Positions 8,713 to 15,684 of a stretch of 64,000 nucleotides of DNA are shown piece after piece (the first letter of the stretch is position 1; every line of letters begins with the position of its first letter). The stretch covers positions 186,001 to 250,000 of the forward strand of contig NZ_FTNR01000005.1 in NCBI RefSeq assembly GCF_900156475.1. The letters run 5' to 3'. The translations under genes and the position numbers were made by a program. Source of the stretch: Natronorubrum thiooxidans. Its GTDB lineage: Archaea; Halobacteriota; Halobacteria; Halobacteriales; Natrialbaceae. The notes beneath the pieces are model-generated. The model searched no databases. It was not told the origin of the DNA and worked only from the letters and a program-made list of their open reading frames with translations.

Positions 8713-8734
8713 ACCCCCTCGTTTCGAGTGGAAT
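8713..8734 (-). repeat. ORB-like element just upstream of orc1
   Basis: The + strand reads ccccctcgtttcgagtggaa, so the element points with its G-string toward orc1. It occupies the position where a TATA box for a leaderless orc1 transcript would be expected. A TATA-like ggtattaaattc at about 8847-8858 is the alternative promoter, which would leave a leader of roughly 120 bases containing this element. Confidence 0.75.
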
Positions 8735-9207
8735 TTCGGACTCGCACGCAGGAATCTCGGGGAGGAGATGGCCCAGGGCGGGCAACCGACTCTATTGTAC
8801 TCCTGAATCGAGTCCAGTTGATGCAAACGAAACAGAGGAAAAGCACGGTATTAAATTCTTCCCTTCAACCAGTGACTACCACTCAAATGAGACCGGTTTG
8901 GCCAGCTAACAGTCAGAACAAGCCCGCTGGTGCGAACGGGCGACTGTTTGGACAACTCCTTCGAAACACGGCCGTTTCGAGTCCACTCTGGAGTGGTGAG
9001 GTCACTCTTGAGTGTGAGCGGTTAGAACGCGGACCGAACGTGGAGGGTGCTTTCGAGCATATAGGTGGAGGCCGCTTCCGGAGATCGTGGGTGAAGGCCA
9101 CTTTTGGAGACAGCGAGCTCGGAGAAGGAGGGAGTTGATAATGTGAACTAATGACAATAATAGGATAAATGGTGTCAAACCACATGAAATGGTGGAATCG
9201 ACCCTAA

Positions 9208-9236
9208 CCCCCCACCCCTTTGTTTCGGGTGGAACC
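9208..9236 (-). repeat. Origin recognition box with C/G-string (left, minus orientation)
   Basis: The + strand shows a C6-A-C4 run followed by tttgtttcgggtggaacc. Its complement begins GGTTCCACCCGAAACAAAGG and ends in a long G-string. The opposite-facing element is at 9530-9557, and the two bracket the AT-rich segment. Confidence 0.85.
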
Positions 9237-9246
9237 TGACGAGAGT

Positions 9247-9265
9247 GGGGGGTGGGGGGAGGGGG
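9247..9265 (+). repeat. G-rich tract next to the left ORB
   Basis: Runs of six, six and five guanines separated by single T and A bases. It lies ten bases beyond the left ORB and is inverted relative to that element's own G-string. The spacing would allow a G-quadruplex or an extra initiator contact. Confidence 0.7.
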
Positions 9266-9310
9266 TCTCTGTAACGAGAAGTTTTATATTGGTAGGTCAG
9301 AAACACGGTC

Positions 9311-9408
9311 CGTAGCACTAGCAAAGCACATATTTTACTAGAAGAGGTTGTTTTAGTTACTAGGAAACACTAGAATGACCCAGCTCAGCGCCTCGAGTTA
9401 CTAGAACC
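9311..9408. repeat. Cluster of five ACTAG sites in the AT-rich part of the origin
   Basis: Five ACTAG pentamers occur within about 90 bases (near 9316, 9338, 9359, 9369 and 9401), most as ttACTAGaa or ttACTAGga. The central pair is separated by five bases. CTAG is otherwise scarce in this DNA. The cluster lies between the two facing ORBs, where unwinding is expected. Confidence 0.6.
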
Positions 9409-9510
9409 ACTGCAAGTCACGAATTCACCGTTCTAACTCCCTTCTCGATACTGTTCTCGTCGGTTTCACCTTCGATCCACGACTTGCATCGGCGGATACT
9501 ACCGATCAGG

Positions 9511-9557
9511 CCCCCACCCCTTCGACAGTCTCCAGTTGAAACGAAGGGGTGGGGGTG
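9511..9557 (+). repeat. Right ORB within a perfect 14-bp inverted repeat
   Basis: cccccaccccttcg at 9511-9524 is repeated exactly as its complement cgaaggggtggggg at 9542-9555, with a 17-base spacer. The right-hand arm is the G-string of an ORB reading ctccagttgaaacgaagggg from 9530. The left arm lacks the ccagttgaaa half, so the palindrome may hold one full element and one bare G-string. Confidence 0.85.
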
Positions 9558-9686
9558 TCTCGAGACGGCGATATCTACCTCGTGAGTACCACACGTGAGT
9601 GTGACCGACACTCGTGTGTCTTAATATCATTAATATCGTCGATGTCGACAGCTCACAACGATTGAACTGTCTACACGTCTGACGTA

Positions 9687-9696
9687 GGCTTAAGTG
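9687..9696 (+). promoter_or_regulatory. TATA-like promoter of oapA operon
   Basis: ggcttaagtg is the best TATA-like element before oapA. Transcription would start near 9718, giving a leader of roughly 30 bases before the ATG at 9751. Confidence 0.45.
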
Positions 9697-9750
9697 AGTT
9701 CAGTTTGTAGTACGCGCAGATGCACCCCGCGGTGCTGGAGGGCCCCACAG

Positions 9751-10389
9751 ATGGGACTGTTCACAGAACTTAAAGATAGTATCTCTCGGGTTACGGACCG
9801 CCTGTTTGCGGAAGAGGAACCCAAACGAATCGGTATCTACGGTCCACCAAACGCCGGAAAAACGACGCTTGCCAATCGAATCGCTCGAGACTGGACTGGT
9901 GACGCGGTCGGTGCGGAGAGTCACATTCCACACGAAACACGACGTGCGCGCAGGAAAGAGAACGTCGAGATCGAACGCAACGGGAAGTCGGTAACGATCG
10001 ACATCGTTGATACACCTGGTGTGACAACGAAAGTCGACTACGAGGAGTTTACCGACGAGATGGACGAAGACGACGCTATCCGCCGCTCTCGCGAGGCGAC
10101 CGAAGGCGTCGCGGAAGCGATGCACTGGCTTCGTGAGGACGTCGACGGCGTCATCTACGTCCTCGACAGCGCAGAGGATCCGATCACACAGGTCAACACG
10201 ATGTTGATCGGCATCATCGAGTCTCGCGATCTCCCGGTGCTTATTTTCGCGAACAAGATCGACCTCGATGAAGCCAGCGTCAAACGGATCGAAGACGCTT
10301 TTCCACAGCACAAAACGGTCCCGCTGTCGGCCAAGGAAGGCGAGAACATGGATGAAGTCTACGCGAACATCGCGGAGTACTTCGGGTGA
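9751..10389 (+). CDS. oapA: Origin-associated GTP-binding protein OapA (Era/Der-like GTPase)
   Basis: A 212-residue small GTPase, first gene of the conserved trio beside haloarchaeal oriC1. G1 is GPPNAGKT (about residues 30-37), G3 DTPG, G4 NKID and G5 LSAKEG, so the GTPase core is complete. An acidic segment (TDEMDEDDAIRR) follows switch II. The ATG at 9751 (MGLFTELKDSISRVTDRLF) is preferred to an earlier in-frame start at 9694, which lies on top of the putative TATA element. It runs away from orc1 and is followed six bases later by oapB. Its cellular role is unproven; the link to replication comes from conserved position. Confidence 0.88.
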   Translation: MGLFTELKDSISRVTDRLFAEEEPKRIGIYGPPNAGKTTLANRIARDWTGDAVGAESHIPHETRRARRKENVEIERNGKSVTIDIVDTPGVTTKVDYEEFTDEMDEDDAIRRSREATEGVAEAMHWLREDVDGVIYVLDSAEDPITQVNTMLIGIIESRDLPVLIFANKIDLDEASVKRIEDAFPQHKTVPLSAKEGENMDEVYANIAEYFG

Positions 10390-10395
10390 GAGTCA

Positions 10396-10797
10396 ATGCC
10401 TAAAGCAACCAACACGGATGACCCGGACGCTCCCGACGGTGTCCAGATCGACCTGATCAGCGGCGAACGCATGGACGGCATGGCGACCATGGAGAAGATC
10501 CGAATGATCCTCGATGGCGTCCATGACGGGAACATCGTCATCTTGGAGGAGGGGCTGACCCCCGACGAGGAGAGCCGACTCATCGAGGTGACGATGGCCG
10601 AGATCAGCCCCGATGAGTTCAACGGGATCGAGATCGAGACGTATCCAAAATCAGAGACGCGGAACTCCTCGCTGCTCGGTCGCATCATGGGTGGCGACGA
10701 GTCAGCGGCGAAGCTGACGGTTATCGGGCCGGCAAACCAGATCGAAACGCTCCACAAGGACGAAACGCTGATCAGCGCGCTCGTGTCTCGAGACTAA
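10396..10797 (+). CDS. oapB: Origin-associated protein OapB (DUF2073)
   Basis: A 133-residue archaeal protein matching the DUF2073 family, which always accompanies the OapA GTPase. Typical stretches are GVQIDLISGERMDGMATMEK, ILEEGLTPDEESRLIEVTM and FNGIEIETYPKSE. There are no membrane segments or nucleotide motifs. It lies between oapA (six-base gap) and oapC (one-base TAATG overlap), so all three are translated together. From memory, OapB has been tied to control of origin activity in haloarchaea; the sequence here shows only family and context. Confidence 0.85.
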   Translation: MPKATNTDDPDAPDGVQIDLISGERMDGMATMEKIRMILDGVHDGNIVILEEGLTPDEESRLIEVTMAEISPDEFNGIEIETYPKSETRNSSLLGRIMGGDESAAKLTVIGPANQIETLHKDETLISALVSRD

Positions 10798-11777
10798 TGC
10801 CCCACGAATGTACGAACTGCGGCCGAACGTTTCCTGACGGCTCCAAAGAGATGCTGTCGGGCTGTCCAAACTGTGGTGGGAACAAGTTTCAGTTTGCGCC
10901 ATCCGGACAGACGACCGAGTCGACCGAATCAGCAGCGTCGACGTCGGCCGAGCCAGCCGGTGGGACCGGCACAGCCGACACCACCGGAACTGTCAAACGC
11001 GCCGCAGACACCGTTCGTGGCTGGGTCTCGTCGGAGTCCAAACAGTCCGCTGAGCCAACGCAGTCCGCTGAGCCAACGCAGTCCGCTGAGCCAACACGGT
11101 CCGCTGAAGAGTCCCTCGAGAACCGGACTCCAGCGACCGACGCGAGTCATGACGAATCCGACGGTTCGTGGCCCGAACCTGAAACATCGTCCGCGCCCGA
11201 ACAGCGCACTGACACGGACGAGTTCACCGAATGGCCGGAGACGGCTCGCCGACCCGAGGATCGGTCGACGGCAGTGGGCGACGAGTCAAGCGACGTTGAC
11301 CGAGAACACGCCACGTTCGAGTCCGCGTCTCCGACGACGTCGACTTCCGACAAGTCGGTCGACTCGTCGCCCTCGAGTGGTGAGCACTCGACGCTCGAGG
11401 ACAGCGAAAATACGGCCCAGGCCGACGCCCGAAGCGAGGTCGTTTCGACGGCCGACCTGCCGTCCGAAACACCCCACTCCACGTCGGATGCAGGTGCGGA
11501 GCCGACGGAGGCGGATGGGCCGGGCGACGAGGCAGGCACACAACCACCGGACCACGGCCGGGTCGTCAGCGAGCCATCGGGCGACCAGCCATCCATCGAG
11601 GAGCTTCGAGCGGAACTCAACGAGCAGTTCGAGAGCATCAAGATCGTCAGCCCTGGGCAGTACGAACTCAACCTGATGGAACTGTACAATCGCGAGGAAT
11701 ACATCATCTCCCTCCAGGAAGACGGCCGCTACGTCATCGACGTTCCGGACTCATGGCATGCCGACGACGACGAATAA
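10797..11777 (+). CDS. oapC: Origin-associated zinc-ribbon protein OapC
   Basis: A 326-residue protein in three parts. The N-terminus (residues 1-40) is a zinc ribbon, CTNCGRTFPDG and CPNCGGNKFQF. The long middle (about 45-255) is acidic, Ser/Thr/Glu-rich and disordered, and contains three copies of QSAEPT. The C-terminal 65 residues are conserved and foldable (IEELRAELNEQFESIKIV, then YNREEYIISLQEDGRYVIDV). The ATG overlaps the oapB stop by one base. The two-ended layout suggests an adaptor linking a zinc-finger contact to the C-terminal domain. The partner is unknown. Confidence 0.85.
   Translation: MPHECTNCGRTFPDGSKEMLSGCPNCGGNKFQFAPSGQTTESTESAASTSAEPAGGTGTADTTGTVKRAADTVRGWVSSESKQSAEPTQSAEPTQSAEPTRSAEESLENRTPATDASHDESDGSWPEPETSSAPEQRTDTDEFTEWPETARRPEDRSTAVGDESSDVDREHATFESASPTTSTSDKSVDSSPSSGEHSTLEDSENTAQADARSEVVSTADLPSETPHSTSDAGAEPTEADGPGDEAGTQPPDHGRVVSEPSGDQPSIEELRAELNEQFESIKIVSPGQYELNLMELYNREEYIISLQEDGRYVIDVPDSWHADDDE
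11043..11096 (+). repeat. Three tandem copies of an 18-bp unit in oapC
   Basis: cagtccgctgagccaacg occurs three times head to tail (the third with a final a), followed by a degraded fourth start. It encodes QSAEPT repeats in the disordered linker. Its length is a multiple of three, so copy number can vary without breaking the frame. Confidence 0.9.
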
Positions 11778-12054
11778 CGGCTTCCGAGACTCGCGTTAGT
11801 GACACCCTTCCGTTTCGACTGTAATCTCTATCGAGAGCTCCTCTCTGCGGAATGTATGGCAGCAGTTGGCTCCATCTGAACTGGTGGTGTGGTGATCGAT
11901 CACGTGGGCTGTTGTAGATCGGAATGTCGGCTGCACGTGTCGATGACCCAGTCGGCTATCGAATACCGAACACGCACAGCATCGGTGCTCGTTGAGAGCT
12001 CGCGTTTCGGTCAAGAAAGATGGATTTAAGCGACGTGACTGACTTCGTCTACGC
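11778..12054. other. Intergenic region after oapC
   Basis: 277 bases without a convincing gene. It includes an imperfect ORB-like string (cacccttccgtttcgactgt at 11803-11822), and a Cys/His-rich minus-strand frame that lacks a believable start. The promoter of the next operon lies at its right end. Confidence 0.4.
12024..12030 (+). promoter_or_regulatory. TATA element before the 29-residue peptide gene
   Basis: atttaag lies about 28 bases before the ATG at 12055, the spacing of a leaderless haloarchaeal transcript. Confidence 0.6.
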
Positions 12055-12144
12055 ATGAGCAAACCAACCAAGGTCGTCCTCATGACGATCGCTGTATCGG
12101 CGCTGCTGTCGCTGCTGGTCGTCTCCCAGATGGTCCTCGTCTGA
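12055..12144 (+). CDS. 29-residue single-span membrane peptide
   Basis: A mini-gene encoding MSKPTKVVLMTIAVSALLSL and nine more hydrophobic residues ending SQMVLV. It would be one transmembrane helix with a positively charged N-terminus. It has its own TATA element at leaderless distance, and its stop overlaps the start of the next gene (TGATG), so it is translationally coupled. Such very small hydrophobic ORFs are often missed in annotation. It may be a true membrane peptide or a translated leader for the next gene. Conservation in related genomes would decide. Confidence 0.6.
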   Translation: MSKPTKVVLMTIAVSALLSLLVVSQMVLV

Positions 12145-12926
12145 TGTTCGAGGGCCGCGAGCTCTCGAGTCCGGTCGAGACAGTCCGAGATGCGTACGCG
12201 CCCGACGTGCAGGTACTCGACTGTGAGCGTGATTTCGAGACGCTGCCACCCGCACAAGCGGAGGATCTCGGCCTGCTCGTCGACGCACTCGAGCCCGCGA
12301 GCTATCCGCCAGCGTGGCTGCCCGACGACGCACCGACGCTGCTCGCTCGCTACGCGAGTTCGGATCTGACGATCGGGATGCCGGGCGATGGCAGTGTCGT
12401 CTGGACGCGCCAGACCGAACCGCCACTCGTGCTGGTGAAACCACGCGTCAAGGGATCACCCGAGGCGTTCGTCGACTTCCTGCTCGCCGAGGCGTTCGTG
12501 GAACTCGATCTCGGGGTGCCAGAACAGTTCATCGGCTTCTTCGAGGACGACTATCGCGCGCTCGACCGAGCGGTCGACCTCGGGCCGAGTGGCACCTATC
12601 AGGTCGCGGCGGCGCTGTACGACGGCTGGGTCGGTCTCCAGACACGGGCCGTCTTCTCGAGTTGGCACGACGACCACCCCGAACTTGCCGCCGCGTGGCA
12701 GGACGCGGGAACGCGACTCGAGGACCGTGTTGCGGGACTGCCGCGGGCGGTCGCCCGCGGGGAGACGGAGTTTGCAGACGCGACGGAGCTTGCGTGTGCG
12801 GCGATCAAACACGCGATCGAGTTACCAGCGCCGTTTGCGGCGCTTGACACTGATGCCTACCGCGACCACGGTCCCGAGTACGCGATCAAGTGGGCCGAGA
12901 AGACGTTCGAGTCACTCGCCAACTAA
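12144..12926 (+). CDS. Conserved haloarchaeal protein of unknown function
   Basis: A 260-residue acidic soluble protein. I recognise it only as a conserved haloarchaeal type of gene, not by function. It has no membrane helices and no Cys pairs or nucleotide motif. Recognisable stretches are WLPDDAPTLLARYASSDLT, PLVLVKPRVKGSPEAFVDFL and YDGWVGLQTRAVFSSW, and the C-terminal half looks helical. Its ATG overlaps the stop of the 29-residue membrane peptide, so the pair is one unit, possibly with the peptide tethering or controlling this protein (inference). It stays close to oapABC, which suggests the block is old. Confidence 0.75.
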   Translation: MFEGRELSSPVETVRDAYAPDVQVLDCERDFETLPPAQAEDLGLLVDALEPASYPPAWLPDDAPTLLARYASSDLTIGMPGDGSVVWTRQTEPPLVLVKPRVKGSPEAFVDFLLAEAFVELDLGVPEQFIGFFEDDYRALDRAVDLGPSGTYQVAAALYDGWVGLQTRAVFSSWHDDHPELAAAWQDAGTRLEDRVAGLPRAVARGETEFADATELACAAIKHAIELPAPFAALDTDAYRDHGPEYAIKWAEKTFESLAN

Positions 12927-13153
12927 CGTTGCGAAACCGGCTGGGTCCAGCGTCACACACCCAACTCGAGCACTGTCGTCTCGACCACCCGATTGGCGCG
13001 ACGAGACGACAACCGCTTGATTTCTGGTCCTGGTACCGTCCAAGAGTGACACAACGACTGGCTCGAGTCCGTGCTGAACCTCGTTACTGCTGGGGCTTGA
13101 ACAGTTTTCGTCGAAAAAACCGCTGTCAGCGAGACCGCGTGCTCCGATGCCGG
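12927..13153. other. Convergent intergenic spacer
   Basis: 227 bases between two converging genes. I see no coding frame, repeat or clear terminator beyond short T/A runs (cgtcgaaaaaacc near 13110). Confidence 0.4.
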
Positions 13154-13732
13154 TCAGAACTCGGCGTCGATGCTGCCGTCTGCGTCTAGGTCGATGATCC
13201 CATCGAACAGGGTGCGGAACTCGTCGACGAGTGCGTCGTCGTGGGGCTCTTCGGAGACGTGGAACAATCCCACAGCGTCGTGTTTCTCGAGGAGGTCGAG
13301 AATGCGTTCGACTGCCTCGAGGGCTTGGTCGTCGCCCGCGTAGTAGGCGAGTTCGGTGACGGAGTCGAAGCTGAGCCGGAGTTTTCCGTCGTGGGCCTCG
13401 AGGAAGCCGTCGATATGTTCGACGATGCCGTCGACGTCGTCGGGGGCGGCGACGTAGTGGACGGTGTCGCTTGTCCGTCGCGAGTAGCCCCGTTCGATGC
13501 TCAGGGTGTCGAGGATCTCGGCGCAGTCCTCGTCGACGTCGTAGTACTCGAGTTTTTGTCTGACCTCGCGGGCCGTGGTTCGAGTGGAGACGACGAGGAA
13601 GTTGTCGGTGTCGGTTTTGAGAAAGTCGGTGTCGATACGGTCGGTTTCACCGGTGCTTGGATGCAACAACAGCACGCCTGTCCCACCAGGTACCGTGTCC
13701 GGTGTGCCGTCGATTTCGAGCGCGTACTCCAT
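13154..13732 (-). CDS. RecA-fold (HTR-like) protein without a P-loop
   Basis: A 192-residue protein resembling haloarchaeal HTR-like/KaiC-related RecA-fold proteins. The pattern TGVLLLHPSTGETDRIDTDF followed by NFLVVSTRTTAREVRQKLEY resembles a RecA strand order. The spot where a Walker A would sit (HPSTGETD) has no GKT, so ATP binding is doubtful. The Walker B region reads GKLRLSFDSVTELAYY. The start at 13732 (MEYALEIDGTPDTVPGG) is supported by the TATA element cttaatag at 13760-13767, about 30 bases upstream; an earlier in-frame start at 13756 lies too close to that element. Function unknown. Confidence 0.65.
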   Translation of the reverse strand: MEYALEIDGTPDTVPGGTGVLLLHPSTGETDRIDTDFLKTDTDNFLVVSTRTTAREVRQKLEYYDVDEDCAEILDTLSIERGYSRRTSDTVHYVAAPDDVDGIVEHIDGFLEAHDGKLRLSFDSVTELAYYAGDDQALEAVERILDLLEKHDAVGLFHVSEEPHDDALVDEFRTLFDGIIDLDADGSIDAEF

Positions 13733-13759
13733 ACTGACGTGAACAACTTTCGGCACTGA

Positions 13760-13767
13760 CTTAATAG
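13760..13767 (-). promoter_or_regulatory. TATA element of the RecA-like gene
   Basis: The complement of cttaatag (CTATTAAG) lies about 30 bases before the ATG at 13732, consistent with a leaderless transcript and deciding between two possible starts. Confidence 0.55.
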
Positions 13768-13835
13768 TGCGGATGTTGAAGGCCGCGCTGACGCCGGTCG
13801 ATGTCTCATCGTCTTTCGGTTTCTTCCTCGAGTTC

Positions 13836-15455
13836 TCAGCTCAGATTGTCGTTTTCCTGTCGTAACAAAACCAGCATCGAGAATCCCGAGATGAGAATAA
13901 GGAGAAGCGAAGGGATGGCCGCATACCGGTAGGCGAGGGCATCCTGGGCGTCCCAGATGATGATTACGAGCGTATCCATCCCGATAGGGCCAAGCATCAG
14001 CGTCACCGGTAGCTCCTTCATCGTCGTCAGGAACACCAGAACGCCGCCGACGATTACGCCCGGTACGATCAACGGTAATGTAACGCGGCGAAACACCTCG
14101 AATCGGCCGGCATTGAGGGTACGAGCCGCTTCAATCGTCTTATCGTCGACCTGCAAGACGGACGACCGGATGGTGCCGACCGCCTGCGGAAGGAAGCGTA
14201 CGACGTACGCGAACACGAGCAACCAGACTCCTTGTCGGTAGAACGAGGGCAATGTTCTGGTTCCAAGAAACACCAGTGCGAGGCCGATGACGACGCCCGG
14301 AACGGCGAACCCGATGTAGGTCGCTCGTTCCAGTACCCGCGAAATCAGGGAGTTCGTCCGGCCGGAGTAGTAGGCGATCGGCAGGGCAAACGCACACGCA
14401 ACGAGTGCAGCCAACAGGGCGAGACGGACCGAATTGTACGCGAACTCCCACTGAAACTCGAGTGACGGAATCGGGTCGCCCTCACTTCGGAACAACCAGT
14501 TGGTGAAGATCGCGACCGGAACGACCAGCGTGACGATACCGATCGTCGAGATGAACCCCATAGCCGGCCACTTCCAGTACCCGAGCCGTATCGTTGTGCC
14601 GCTGCTGGTACCGCCGCTTACGTCTTCATCACGTCCGATACCAGCTTCGATGACGAGGACGACGGCGGCAATCGCTATCAACTGTAACGCGAGCAATGCG
14701 GCGTATTCGACGCCAAACCCGCTGAATTCCCAGTATATTGTGCTGGTAAAGACGCTTGCCTGCATGAACGCTGGCGTCCCGAAATCCGATATCGCATAGA
14801 GTCCCGCGAGCAACGCTCCGGCGGCGATTCCCGGCCTGATCTGGGGAAGCGTGACGCGCCGGAACGCCTCGAACCAGCCGGCGTTGAGCGTGCGTGCGGC
14901 GTCGACAATCGAACTGTCCATCGAGAGGAGTGCCGCTCGCGTCGTCAAAAACACGTACGGGTACGTATACAACGTGATAATGAACACCGCGCCTCGTAGT
15001 CCGTCGACTCGCGGGAGTGTGACGCCGAACAGTGAGTCGATCTCTCCTCCCGATCCGAACATGGAGACGAACGCGATCGCCCCGATATAGCTCGGGATGA
15101 CGAGCGGAAGCGCGGCTACGATCGTCCAGAACCGTGGGTACGGTAAGTCGGTTCGGGTCGTCAGGACGGCGAGTGGAACGCCGAGCAGGATCGAAAACAG
15201 CGTGACGAACAGCATCAACCCGATGCTGTTCGCCGTAATCCTGGCGGTTTGCGAGGAGACGATGAGCTCGTATGCACGCAGGGGATCGACCGTCGACGCC
15301 TGCCAAACCAGCCAGAACATCGGGGAGACGACGAGGAACGCGAGGATCGAACTCACGACGGCCAATCCGATCATCCACGGATCGACCCGCTCGAACCGCT
15401 CGGTGATCCTTTCGGAGTGCTGTGACATGTCGACGGCGTCTTTGATAGATTTCAT
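13836..15455 (-). CDS. Iron(III) ABC transporter permease (FbpB/SfuB type, fused double domain)
   Basis: A 539-residue permease with two homologous halves of about six membrane helices each, as in FbpB of ferric iron importers. Each half has an EAA loop: DAARTLNAGWFEAFRRVTLP near residue 190 and EAARTLNAGRFEVFRRVTLP near residue 455. These dock the ATPase. The first codon at 15455 and a Met nine codons later are both possible starts. The binding protein is encoded just upstream on the same strand, but no ATPase gene follows; the next gene is RecA-like. The energising subunit must be encoded elsewhere. Substrate is inferred from the partner and from the DtxR-type boxes. Confidence 0.92.
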   Translation of the reverse strand: MKSIKDAVDMSQHSERITERFERVDPWMIGLAVVSSILAFLVVSPMFWLVWQASTVDPLRAYELIVSSQTARITANSIGLMLFVTLFSILLGVPLAVLTTRTDLPYPRFWTIVAALPLVIPSYIGAIAFVSMFGSGGEIDSLFGVTLPRVDGLRGAVFIITLYTYPYVFLTTRAALLSMDSSIVDAARTLNAGWFEAFRRVTLPQIRPGIAAGALLAGLYAISDFGTPAFMQASVFTSTIYWEFSGFGVEYAALLALQLIAIAAVVLVIEAGIGRDEDVSGGTSSGTTIRLGYWKWPAMGFISTIGIVTLVVPVAIFTNWLFRSEGDPIPSLEFQWEFAYNSVRLALLAALVACAFALPIAYYSGRTNSLISRVLERATYIGFAVPGVVIGLALVFLGTRTLPSFYRQGVWLLVFAYVVRFLPQAVGTIRSSVLQVDDKTIEAARTLNAGRFEVFRRVTLPLIVPGVIVGGVLVFLTTMKELPVTLMLGPIGMDTLVIIIWDAQDALAYRYAAIPSLLLILISGFSMLVLLRQENDNLS

Positions 15456-15684
15456 TGCATATTCCGTTTACCGGGCGAGCAGTCTTCGGTTATCGTTTGA
15501 TCCGGGCTCAGGTCTCTTGAAACGCTTGATTTCACATCCGTCAACGCGTGGTCGCTATCGAAGCGATCGATGTTTGAGAGCGCTCGATCATAACGACGGG
15601 ACAGTAAAAAGTGGGTGACGGCTGTCGCAGCGGACCGTCCTGCGACGGGGACAGACACTCTCGGCGTTGTGGGGCTGTTCGTCG
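15456..15684. other. Spacer between iron-binding protein and permease genes
   Basis: 229 bases with no gene. It is long for an operon gap. The permease could have its own start signal here: its complement contains tattccgtttaccgg-like AT-poor sequence, but no strong TATA element. Confidence 0.35.

Larger units (their letters stand above)
8700..9750. other. oriC1: Replication origin region (oriC1 type)
   Basis: A 1.05-kb non-coding stretch between divergent orc1 and oapA. It holds ORB-type elements at 8713-8734 and 9208-9236 (minus orientation) and at 9530-9557 (plus), a 14-bp perfect inverted repeat around the last, and a G-rich tract at 9247-9265. Between the oppositely oriented elements lies an AT-rich stretch (about 9268-9420) that could be the unwinding element; another AT-rich stretch lies at 9135-9180. 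Facing elements around an AT-rich core beside orc1, with sec11, polB and oapABC as neighbours, is the arrangement known for haloarchaeal oriC1. Origin activity itself is inferred. Confidence 0.9.

Noticed and set aside
11796-12050. Minus-strand Cys/His-rich frame after oapC (CCHTFRREELSIEITVETEG)
   Set aside because: It looks protein-like at its end but has no ATG and no promoter at a fitting distance; conservation would be needed to accept it.
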